Assembly (NCBI GenBank): GCA_003447785.1
Contig: DLYJ01000267.1
Span: 1 to 5,181, forward strand
Length of the DNA: 5,181 nucleotides
Direction: 5' to 3'
DNA from: Treponema sp.
GTDB lineage: Bacteria > Spirochaetota > Spirochaetia > Treponematales > Treponemataceae
Notes under the pieces: model-generated
What the model was told of the DNA's origin: nothing
The model's input: only the letters and a program-made list of their open reading frames with translations
The model's database searches: none
Position numbers and translations under genes: made by a program
In this document: positions 1 through 5,181 of the stretch, piece by piece
Layout of the letters: each line of letters begins with the position of its first letter
How positions within the stretch are numbered: the stretch's first letter is position 1

Positions 1-716
1 TTTTCGTGAATTTCACCTTCTGCAAGCCCGTCTTCAGCGCACTTGGTAATTTCGTAATTTGAATCCCTGAAGAAACGGGTTGCTTCTTCAATACCGTCAG
101 TGTAGAGGAAGAGGACGTCATTCGGCTTGAGTTTGATTTTTTCAACCTTAAACCCGCCCTTCATCTCTACCATGAATGAAGGAAGAGGTCCCGCTGCCGG
201 TGCTTCGTGAAGTGTAATTGTATTTTCTACGCGGGATGCGCTGTCAAATACGTGAATCAGGTTGTCACCTGCGTTACAAAGCCATGCGTCGCCTGTTTTT
301 GTATCAAAGAGACAGATTAAAAGGGTTGCAAACTTGCCTTTTACGCCCAGGGATTCAATAAAGTCGTTGATTTGAACTACAAGTGAATCAAGCTTTGTTC
401 CCTTTGTCTGCATTGTCCAGTCTTCAAAATACTTGCGGAAAAGTGTTGCAACTACTGTCATCATGAGCGCCGCCGGAACTCCGTGTCCTGAAACGTCGCA
501 CTTGATAATCGCATAATAGCGCTCATCGAGCTTTTTGTAGTCAAAGTAGTCGCCTGATACAGCGTCAGCACCTTCGTAATAACCTGAAATCTGAATATTC
601 TTTTCGGTCAGGCGTGCGGTTGTCATCTTGGCGCCCTTGTCGCTTGTCATCAACGGAAGGAATGTCTGTTGAACGGCTTTACCGTCAAGAGCCATCTTTT
701 CCTGTTCCATTGCCTT
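1..716 (-). other. SpoIIE/RsbU-type PP2C phosphatase domain (C-terminal end missing)
   Basis: From about residue 1224 the chain shows the family motifs in order. These are AVQQTFLP (1237-1244, the usual 'A..IQ..LLP' entry helix), SGDYFDY with Asp1279, CDVSGHGVPAALMM with Asp1297, WLCNAGDN around 1374, and DVLFLYTDGIEEAT with Asp1430. The 18-residue spacing from Asp1279 to Asp1297 matches what I recall for the two metal-binding aspartates of Bacillus SpoIIE. All the acidic residues expected to hold the two Mn/Mg ions are therefore present, and an active phosphatase is predicted. The domain faces the cytoplasm. Sequence after the TDG motif (FFRDSNYEITKCAEDG...) is cut off by the window edge. 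Confidence 0.88.
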
Positions 717-3700
717 TTCTTCTTCTTCGGCCGCCTTTACAAGGCCTGCGGTCATGTCGTTTACTGCGTCGCCGAGGATTCCGATTTCGTCATGGGTTTT
801 AACCGAAATGCTGTAATCCTTGAGTAACTTTTTATCTTTTACTTCCGCAATTTTATTTACGTGTTCTACAAGGGCTTTAATCGGTTTTACGATGAATGAA
901 GCAAGAATGTATGAACCTGCAATTCCCAGGGCGATGGCAAGGAGGGCAATCAGCACGGAAGTAACAAGAATTGTATTTCGCGCTGAATCAACTTCCTTAA
1001 TCAGATCCACGGTAGAAATCTGCATGATTACAACCGCGTGAACAAGGTTGTTGTCTCCGCCCTGTCTGTAAATAACCGGCTTAAAGAAGAGGTACTCCGT
1101 ATTCTTTTTGTCCAGGTGGTCATTGTCAAAGAACGGCTCTGCACCGCTGTTGGATTCAGAAAGCTGTCCGAGAAGTGAAGTAACTTCCGCATTCAGTTTG
1201 CGCACTTGGTCATTTATTTCGTTGCGGCGGGCAACTGAAGCACTGTCGGTTGCACGGGCAAGACGTCCACCCTCTGCGTTGAGGGAACGAATCTGTTCGT
1301 TAAGATAGCCCACCAGCTGCTGGGCCTGGGATTCAAGTTCATGGCATCTGAGGGTAATCTGCTCTGCCCGCTTGTCTTCTGTCAGACGGGAACGGCCGTA
1401 GGACCACTGAGGAGTGTCGATTTTATCCAGAATGTCTTCATCATTTGAAGCCCATACATAGTTGAGGTTTGTATTGTTTTTGTCCGCACTCATACCGAGA
1501 ATTGTGGCGTAAGAAGCTTCCTTGAGGGAGTTTGTCTGCTGCGGCAGGTAATTCAATTCCACAATGTTATCCAAACCTGAAGGAAGGTAAGAGCGTACGC
1601 CTGTGGACATACTTTCCATAAGAACGTTGACGCGGTTTTCAAGGCCGGATGCGAGGGTCCGTTCCTGGGTTTTAAGCATGTTGAGTCCCAGCGGAATTGA
1701 TACCATCAATACAATCATAAGAACGAGTATTGCGGTAAAGCCGACCAGGCGGATCTTCAGACTCACACCTTTCTGCCTTACGAATTCAGCTTTTTGTTTC
1801 TTTGCAAGTGGCATATCGTCTCCTGTTAAAAGTGCCTGCACTTCCTTTCTGATAATAATTGTCTGTCCTGCTGTTAAGGCAAGTCCGCGGAACGATGCAA
1901 AAGCACCGAGGGCCGCAAGTGCCATTAGAACATACATCAGAATATCTATTGTCTGTAAAGTTACCTTTTTATCTTTTTGAATTATTGTCCACTCAGGCTT
2001 GATTTCGTACTGGTGTTCAATTTTTACAGTTCCCGTTTCATCTACGACAAAGCGGTTTGTACGGATATTGCCTGAAGGCGGGTAGATTCCCCGGTCAGTA
2101 TGATTGAGGAAGATTCCGTAGTTTCCCAGTTCAAGTTCAGAAAGTGTGATTCCCGTGATGAGGTAATTTGAAACTATGCGGTAATCTCCCCGGCGCAGAG
2201 TAAGGGTTTTGTCGTATGGCGCCTTTCCGTCACGGTCGATGTAAATTTCTTTTACAATGCCGTCGTAATTAAAGTCCTGGCCGTAAACCGAAATTTCAAG
2301 GTCGCCAAAGTCGTCTTTTTGGGTTTTGAGGCCGCTGATATAGGTAAAAGGTTCGTATTTATTTACAATAAAATAACTTATCTGGGGTTTACTTATATTT
2401 CCCACCGTATCGATTGCACAGACTGAGAAAGTGTAAATACCGTTTCTGAGGTTTGAATACTCAACGCCTGTTTTACTGCCCTGATTGAATGCAGGCGGTT
2501 TTTTGTACGAATCAAGAATTCTGTCTTTTCTCGAATTAATGGATTTAACCTGAGACAAAATATAGGAATCTTCTTTCTGATTCGGGTGGCGTTTTGAAGT
2601 TGTAATTGATTTATCGATGTCGCTTACGCGGTTTATTGCCCAGCTGTAACCTGCAACATCGTCATCGCTTTCTGCATGCTTCCAGTTTACGGAGAAAGAG
2701 TTGGATTCAACAAAGCCGTTTCGATCCAGTGGTGGAAGAATAATTGACGGTTCGAGCGGCGGAGTCAAGTCGCGGTAATAAACGATTGCCGCAGACTTTG
2801 ACCAGTTGCCCGCGTAGTCAGTTGCCCTCACTTTAAAATAATGCTCGCCGTCAGTGTCTGCGCTGGCAGTCAAATTAAGTTCTGACGGGAGGTTCATCAG
2901 GTATTCGGGAGGCTCTTCTGACGGATCAGTCGTCCAGATCCAGGAAAAACCTGCAATTCCGCTTGAGTCTTCCGGGAGCACTACCCTAGCCTTGACTTTC
3001 TGTGCCGTAGAACGCTTACCTTGGATAAAATTTGAGGCAAGGACCTTCGGCGGAACAACTGTGGTATCAGGATACAAAACGAATAACTGGGCTTCCTTCT
3101 TTTTTGAAAGTTCCTGCTGCCATACGAATGAAAGCTGAACTGCCGGCTTCTGGGTTCCGTCGGCTGTCGTTACAAGTGCGTTTGTCAGAACAGGATAAAC
3201 GAATGTGGATGAAGACGGCATGGAAACAAGCATAGACTCATCCCAGATAAAGCCGTTATTTGAAGCCATGTAAACAGAATTTGAACCGCGCCGGTTATCA
3301 AACCATACTGCGTTTACAGTGTTATTATAATCAAAGAGAATCGGACGGTGTGCGTCTCCGGAAGTTGTCAGTTCAATCAGTCCACCGGAGATGTTTCCGT
3401 TGTCAGAAAGTTCTGTGACCCAGATGTGGGACTGCTCGCTGGTATAATAAGTTCGTTCCCAGGCGAGATAGTTTTTAATTCCGCTTGAATACAGGACTGC
3501 GCGCTGGTTATTGTAGTTTTCAAAAGTTCCCGGGGAAGAAGAAATTATTGAACGTTCATTTGTTACAATTTTTACAGGCGACCAGGATTTAAGACCGTCC
3601 GTACTTTTTGTTGCGTACAGCTGGTAGCTTCGTCTTGAATCCCCGTTCTTCATGTACTGGTACTGCCCCTGGAATACAACAAGGTCTCCGTCGGCAACTT

Positions 3701-4385
3701 TCAGAAGCGCAGGCGCAAACGGGTTCATTACGGAAACGCTGGGAGCAAACGGTGTGAGCGTAGACCAGCTGTCTCCGTTAGACGAAGTTGAACTTAAAAG
3801 CGAGAAGGTTTCGTTGGCGCCCAGGGCCGTAAACAGAATGAACGAACCGTTTCTTGAAGCAAAAAGGCGCGGTCCGACAACCTGCTGTATCTGGCGGGGA
3901 AGTTCCTTGCGGTTAAAGGTAACGCCGCCGTCGTGGGAAACGTAAACTGCAACAGCGCGGTCAGAGACCAGGACAGCAACTGCGATTGTACCGTTTGGTG
4001 CAATGGCCGCCGAATACATATCAGGAACGTCCCCTGAGTAGTTGAAAGGACCTGCAATGCTTACAGGATTCTGCCATTCAAGAACATTGTTCTGTTTTTT
4101 TGCAAGGTTTATGCTTACTGTTGAATTTGAATTAACCTGCTCATAAAAAAGAAAGGTTGTACCTGCTGACGAAAGCACCTGAGGAAACTGCGCATTCTCA
4201 TGAATCAGGGCTTTCGGGCTGTCCCAGTAAAAGGAGTTCTGTGCAAAAAGTTTTGACGGAACTGAAAGAAAAATTCCAAGGAGAAAAAGTCCGGCAAGGG
4301 CACGGCTCACATGGCGCACAATGATGCCAAAAAATTTTGCAGGAAAAGAGAAGTTATTTTTTTCAGCCGTATTCAAATAATTCAT
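1..4385 (-). CDS. Propeller/Ig-like receptor fused to HAMP-SpoIIE (PP2C) phosphatase, 3' end outside window
   Basis: This is a single open frame of 1461 complete codons with no stop, cut at its C terminus by the window edge. Layout by residue: signal peptide 1-48; Asp-box beta-propeller about 50-443; Ig-like beta domains about 445-800; TM1 about 815-832; basic cytoplasmic loop; TM2 880-901; periplasmic coiled-coil-rich sensor 902-1136; TM3 about 1139-1162; HAMP about 1163-1216; SpoIIE/PP2C phosphatase from about 1224. The phosphatase keeps SGDYFDY (Asp1279), CDVSGHGVPAA (Asp1297), NAGDN (1374) and YTDGIEEA (Asp1430). Known SpoIIE/RsbU enzymes dephosphorylate Ser/Thr on STAS-domain anti-anti-sigma proteins; that this one does so is inference. 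The ATG at 4385 follows the upstream TAG by one base. Its ribosome-binding site is weak (AGGG about 12 bases away), which suggests coupled translation. No better start lies between it and the signal peptide core. The length far exceeds a usual RsbU-type protein because of the N-terminal receptor half. It could also be two proteins from one frame (see the start site at codon 858). Confidence 0.9.
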   Translation of the reverse strand, partial: MNYLNTAEKNNFSFPAKFFGIIVRHVSRALAGLFLLGIFLSVPSKLFAQNSFYWDSPKALIHENAQFPQVLSSAGTTFLFYEQVNSNSTVSINLAKKQNNVLEWQNPVSIAGPFNYSGDVPDMYSAAIAPNGTIAVAVLVSDRAVAVYVSHDGGVTFNRKELPRQIQQVVGPRLFASRNGSFILFTALGANETFSLLSSTSSNGDSWSTLTPFAPSVSVMNPFAPALLKVADGDLVVFQGQYQYMKNGDSRRSYQLYATKSTDGLKSWSPVKIVTNERSIISSSPGTFENYNNQRAVLYSSGIKNYLAWERTYYTSEQSHIWVTELSDNGNISGGLIELTTSGDAHRPILFDYNNTVNAVWFDNRRGSNSVYMASNNGFIWDESMLVSMPSSSTFVYPVLTNALVTTADGTQKPAVQLSFVWQQELSKKKEAQLFVLYPDTTVVPPKVLASNFIQGKRSTAQKVKARVVLPEDSSGIAGFSWIWTTDPSEEPPEYLMNLPSELNLTASADTDGEHYFKVRATDYAGNWSKSAAIVYYRDLTPPLEPSIILPPLDRNGFVESNSFSVNWKHAESDDDVAGYSWAINRVSDIDKSITTSKRHPNQKEDSYILSQVKSINSRKDRILDSYKKPPAFNQGSKTGVEYSNLRNGIYTFSVCAIDTVGNISKPQISYFIVNKYEPFTYISGLKTQKDDFGDLEISVYGQDFNYDGIVKEIYIDRDGKAPYDKTLTLRRGDYRIVSNYLITGITLSELELGNYGIFLNHTDRGIYPPSGNIRTNRFVVDETGTVKIEHQYEIKPEWTIIQKDKKVTLQTIDILMYVLMALAALGAFASFRGLALTAGQTIIIRKEVQALLTGDDMPLAKKQKAEFVRQKGVSLKIRLVGFTAILVLMIVLMVSIPLGLNMLKTQERTLASGLENRVNVLMESMSTGVRSYLPSGLDNIVELNYLPQQTNSLKEASYATILGMSADKNNTNLNYVWASNDEDILDKIDTPQWSYGRSRLTEDKRAEQITLRCHELESQAQQLVGYLNEQIRSLNAEGGRLARATDSASVARRNEINDQVRKLNAEVTSLLGQLSESNSGAEPFFDNDHLDKKNTEYLFFKPVIYRQGGDNNLVHAVVIMQISTVDLIKEVDSARNTILVTSVLIALLAIALGIAGSYILASFIVKPIKALVEHVNKIAEVKDKKLLKDYSISVKTHDEIGILGDAVNDMTAGLVKAAEEEEKAMEQEKMALDGKAVQQTFLPLMTSDKGAKMTTARLTEKNIQISGYYEGADAVSGDYFDYKKLDERYYAIIKCDVSGHGVPAALMMTVVATLFRKYFEDWTMQTKGTKLDSLVVQINDFIESLGVKGKFATLLICLFDTKTGDAWLCNAGDNLIHVFDSASRVENTITLHEAPAAGPLPSFMVEMKGGFKVEKIKLKPNDVLFLYTDGIEEATRFFRDSNYEITKCAEDGLAEGEIHE
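738..974 (-). other. TM3 and HAMP signal-relay domain
   Basis: Residues 1139-1162 (ILVTSVLIALLAIALGIAGSYILA) are the third membrane helix. They lead into FIVKPIKALVEHVNKIAEV, with the conserved HAMP proline at 1168, and then into the second amphipathic helix with the HAMP signature HDEIGILGDAVNDM (Glu1200, Gly1202). HAMP domains pass conformational changes from the membrane to the attached output domain. The next stretch (AAEEEEKAMEQEKMAL, 1218-1233) continues as a charged linker helix into the phosphatase. Confidence 0.85.
978..1682 (-). other. Second periplasmic sensor region with coiled coil
   Basis: Residues 902-1136 lie between TM2 and TM3, the usual place for a ligand-sensing domain in HAMP proteins. 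The front part (about 902-1000) may contain a mixed alpha/beta core. The centre (about 1003-1075, around Cys1014) is a charged, Leu-rich helical stretch with heptad-like spacing, for example QQLVGYLNEQIRSLNAE and NDQVRKLNAEVTSLLGQL. The last part (about 1083-1130) ends with a strand-rich YLFFKPVIY...HAVVIMQIST segment that resembles the membrane-proximal end of a Cache/PAS-like sensor. I cannot assign a named family. Confidence 0.5.
1683..1943 (-). other. Two transmembrane helices joined by a basic cytoplasmic loop
   Basis: Residues 815-832 (ILMYVLMALAALGAFASF) form TM1, leading from the periplasm to the cytoplasm. The loop that follows is strongly basic (R833, R846, K847, K862, K863, K865, R870, K872, K877, R879), as the positive-inside rule predicts. 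TM2 is residues 880-901 (LVGFTAILVLMIVLMVSIPLGL) and leads back out. This hairpin is the seam between the propeller/Ig half and the sensor-phosphatase half. Confidence 0.75.
1812..1824 (-). promoter_or_regulatory. Candidate internal ribosome-binding site and in-frame start (codon 858)
   Basis: On the minus strand AGGAGA (1824-1819) lies four bases before ATG (1814-1812), which is in frame with the large gene and is codon 858. This match to the anti-Shine-Dalgarno sequence is much better than the one at the gene's own annotated start. The residues after it (MPLAKKQKAEFV, then RQKGVSLKIR and TM2) look like the natural N terminus of an inner-membrane sensor protein. A product from here would be a TM-periplasmic sensor-TM-HAMP-SpoIIE phosphatase of ordinary design. 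Whether it is used is inference. Confidence 0.45.
1986..3053 (-). other. Tandem Ig-like / Y_Y_Y-like and TIG-like beta domains
   Basis: Residues about 445-800 begin at a proline hinge (PPKV, 445). The first domain ends with DGEHYFKVRATDYAGNWS (512 onward) and the second with NGIYTFSVCAIDTVGNIS (648 onward). Both carry the 'G.Y.F.V.A.D..GN.S' edge-strand signature of fibronectin/Y_Y_Y-type folds. They are separated by a second hinge (LTPPLEP, from 540). A third segment from Tyr677 (ISGLKTQ..., then ISVYGQDFNYDG and LELGNYGIFL) resembles a TIG/IPT fold. Such domains typically sit between a propeller and the membrane in receptor kinases and relay ligand binding. Domain borders are approximate. 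Confidence 0.6.
3057..4241 (-). other. Seven-repeat Asp-box (BNR/sialidase-like) beta-propeller domain
   Basis: Residues about 49-443 form repeats of roughly 50-60 residues. Each runs as a 'pxl....ngxlxvxwxxxxxxxxxIyvxxSxDGGxxW' blade. The clearest Asp boxes are SHDGGVTF (150-157), SSNGDSW (201-207) and STDGLKSW (261-268). Degenerate versions occur at LEWQ (104), DNGNIS (328-333) and SNNGFIW (375-381). A classic blade core, WFDNRRGSNSVYMAS, precedes the last of these. Counting the first partial-looking blade and the final one (about 382-440) gives seven. The FRIP motif and arginine triad of catalytic sialidases are not visible, so ligand binding rather than hydrolysis is the more likely role. 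The blade count is by eye and could be six or seven. Confidence 0.7.
4242..4385 (-). other. Signal peptide of the receptor-phosphatase
   Basis: Residues 1-48 have a long polar and basic n-region (K9, K17, R24, H25, R28). A hydrophobic core follows (ALAGLFLLGIFLSV, 29-42), then PSKLFA with a likely signal peptidase I cut after Ala48, before Gln49. There is no lipobox Cys, so this is not a lipoprotein. It places the propeller half outside the cytoplasmic membrane. An uncleaved anchor is possible, and would add one more membrane helix. Confidence 0.75.
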
Positions 4386-4386
4386 A

Positions 4387-5181
4387 CTACATCAAAGCCC
4401 TGATGCGCTGTCTTAACTGGCGCAATTTTTTATTCTGACCGTTTTTAGCAATCAAGTCTTCTACGAGGTTGTTTGCATTAATAATATTACCACGGTTCAT
4501 TTCCTGTACGGCAAGCTGGTATGACTGCTCATCCTGTGCAGAAAGAATTTCCGTTGCCTTACCACCGATAGAAGTCTGGATTCTATCCTTTAATGTGGTT
4601 GCGGCAGAGTTATTCGGGTTGAGGGAAATTGCCTGGTCAAGCAGGGCAACTGCCCTCTTCAATGAATTTTCATTTCCGTTTGCACTATTATAAAGTTTTC
4701 TTGCCTGTTCTGTCAGGTTCTGGGAACGGGTTTTTGAACTGTTATCAACCGGTTTCTGCTTGATGCCAAGTTCATATTCAATATTCAGAATTAAAGAAGC
4801 AAGTCCCTTGTAATTAGGGTTAATCTGCTGCAGGTCAAGAAGGTCTGCGTAGGCCTGATTCTGTTTTGCAGGATTTTTGTATTCAACACGGGCCGCCTGG
4901 ATTTTCTGCTCAAACATAGCGTTAAAGGCGTCAGGGTCTACGAGGCGGTCAATTTTAAGGATCAAAAGGCTTGCATCCTGGTTCAGCGGGTAAATAAGCT
5001 GCAGGGTGCGGAGTTTTGCACGGGCCTGCTCAAGAATCGCCTTTGCTTCTTCCCGCTTGCCGTCAGCCATGAGTTTGGCGCCCTGGTCATAGTACTGGTT
5101 ACTGATGGAAAGAATCTGTGACATTTCAGGATAAAGGGGATCCGTACTTGCAATAACACGGCCGGTCTTCATGGAAAGCGC
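4387..5181 (-). CDS. TPR-like helical repeat protein, 5' end outside window
   Basis: This is the C-terminal part of a soluble alpha-helical repeat protein; no enzyme motif, signal peptide or membrane segment is visible. The first Met in the window (codon at 5172-5170) is preceded by three open codons and no ribosome-binding site, so the true start is probably upstream of the edge. Counting from that Met, 261 residues remain. Four TPR-like helix pairs can be seen near residues 24-60, 87-120, 153-187 and 217-245. Each is followed by a similar turn (YPLNQDA at 61, NPNYKGL at 118, NPNNSAA at 185, NGQNKKL at 244). The third is the best TPR match, with an AVALLDQAISLNPNN second helix. A Ser/Asn/Lys-rich linker (about 140-152) separates the second and third. 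The C terminus is basic (KKLRQLRQRIRALM). TPR proteins usually act as protein-protein scaffolds. One base separates its TAG stop from the ATG of the phosphatase-receptor gene, so a shared operon and possibly a shared pathway are likely. The specific function is unknown. Confidence 0.85.
   Translation of the reverse strand, partial: ALSMKTGRVIASTDPLYPEMSQILSISNQYYDQGAKLMADGKREEAKAILEQARAKLRTLQLIYPLNQDASLLILKIDRLVDPDAFNAMFEQKIQAARVEYKNPAKQNQAYADLLDLQQINPNYKGLASLILNIEYELGIKQKPVDNSSKTRSQNLTEQARKLYNSANGNENSLKRAVALLDQAISLNPNNSAATTLKDRIQTSIGGKATEILSAQDEQSYQLAVQEMNRGNIINANNLVEDLIAKNGQNKKLRQLRQRIRALM

Noticed and set aside
614..1308. Three short plus-strand open frames
   Set aside because: They are antisense to the HAMP, TM3 and coiled-coil coding sequence, with low-complexity or Ser/Arg-rich translations typical of shadow frames.
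1920..1959. Promoter-like TTTACA at 1959-1954 (minus), with TATGTT about 19 bases later, upstream of the internal start
   Set aside because: The spacing is long and the -10 match is only four of six inside coding DNA; too weak to call a promoter.
1603..1980. A plus-strand open frame of 125 codons
   Set aside because: It lies antisense to the TM1/TM2 part of the receptor gene, has no ribosome-binding site or recognisable domain, and its composition follows the opposite strand's codons.
1683..1990. Possibility that the receptor half and the phosphatase half are two genes in different frames
   Set aside because: Codon first positions before, within and after this stretch all fall in the same phase and no stop codon occurs, so the frame is continuous.
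2854..3235. Two overlapping plus-strand open frames
   Set aside because: Both are antisense to the Ig-like and last propeller segments and show no coding features; the minus-strand protein there has clear fold signatures.
3652..4057. A plus-strand frame (3652-3945) and a minus-strand frame (3794-4057) inside the propeller region
   Set aside because: Both overlap the Asp-box repeats in other frames. The minus-strand one is out of phase with the long frame and has no domain or start signal.
4469..4693. A plus-strand frame of 74 codons
   Set aside because: It is antisense to the best TPR repeat of the upstream gene and has no supporting signals.
1..5181. RNA genes, CRISPR arrays, insertion sequences, terminators and long direct or inverted repeats
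   Set aside because: None was visible on reading both strands; the window is almost entirely protein-coding, with only protein-level repeats in the propeller and TPR regions.

Overview
The whole window is coding DNA on the minus strand, read from high to low coordinates, with no intergenic gap longer than one base. It holds two genes, each cut by a window edge. The GC content looks mid-range (low to mid 40s percent by eye). A giant secreted/membrane SpoIIE-type phosphatase, Asp-box repeats and TPR proteins all fit a spirochaete, most likely a host-associated Treponema. That assignment is inference from style and family content; no rRNA or other marker is present.

Region 5181-4387 (minus) is the 3' part of a gene for a helical, TPR-like repeat protein. 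It ends in TAG, and one base later the second gene starts (ATG at 4385-4383), so the pair is almost certainly co-transcribed and probably translationally coupled.

Region 4385-1 (minus) is a single uninterrupted reading frame of at least 1461 codons that runs off the left edge. From N to C terminus it encodes: a signal peptide (about 1-48); a seven-repeat Asp-box (BNR/sialidase-like) beta-propeller (about 50-443); two or three Ig-like/Y_Y_Y-like/TIG-like beta domains (about 445-800); a first transmembrane helix (about 815-832); a short positively charged cytoplasmic loop; a second helix (880-901); a second periplasmic region rich in coiled coil (about 902-1136); a third helix (about 1139-1162); a HAMP linker (about 1163-1216); and a SpoIIE/PP2C phosphatase domain with its acidic metal-binding residues intact. 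I checked the codon phase at about 20 points along the gene, and all sit in one frame.

My model is a signalling receptor. An extracytoplasmic propeller plus Ig module senses a ligand or cell-envelope state, and the signal crosses the membrane to a HAMP-controlled serine/threonine phosphatase of the RsbU/SpoIIE kind. Such phosphatases usually act on a phosphorylated STAS-domain anti-anti-sigma protein. No such partner, anti-sigma kinase or sigma factor lies in the window. The most interesting detail is an in-frame ATG at codon 858 with a strong AGGAGA ribosome-binding site just upstream. It sits exactly between the two halves, so a shorter conventional TM-sensor-HAMP-phosphatase may also be made, or may once have been a separate gene.
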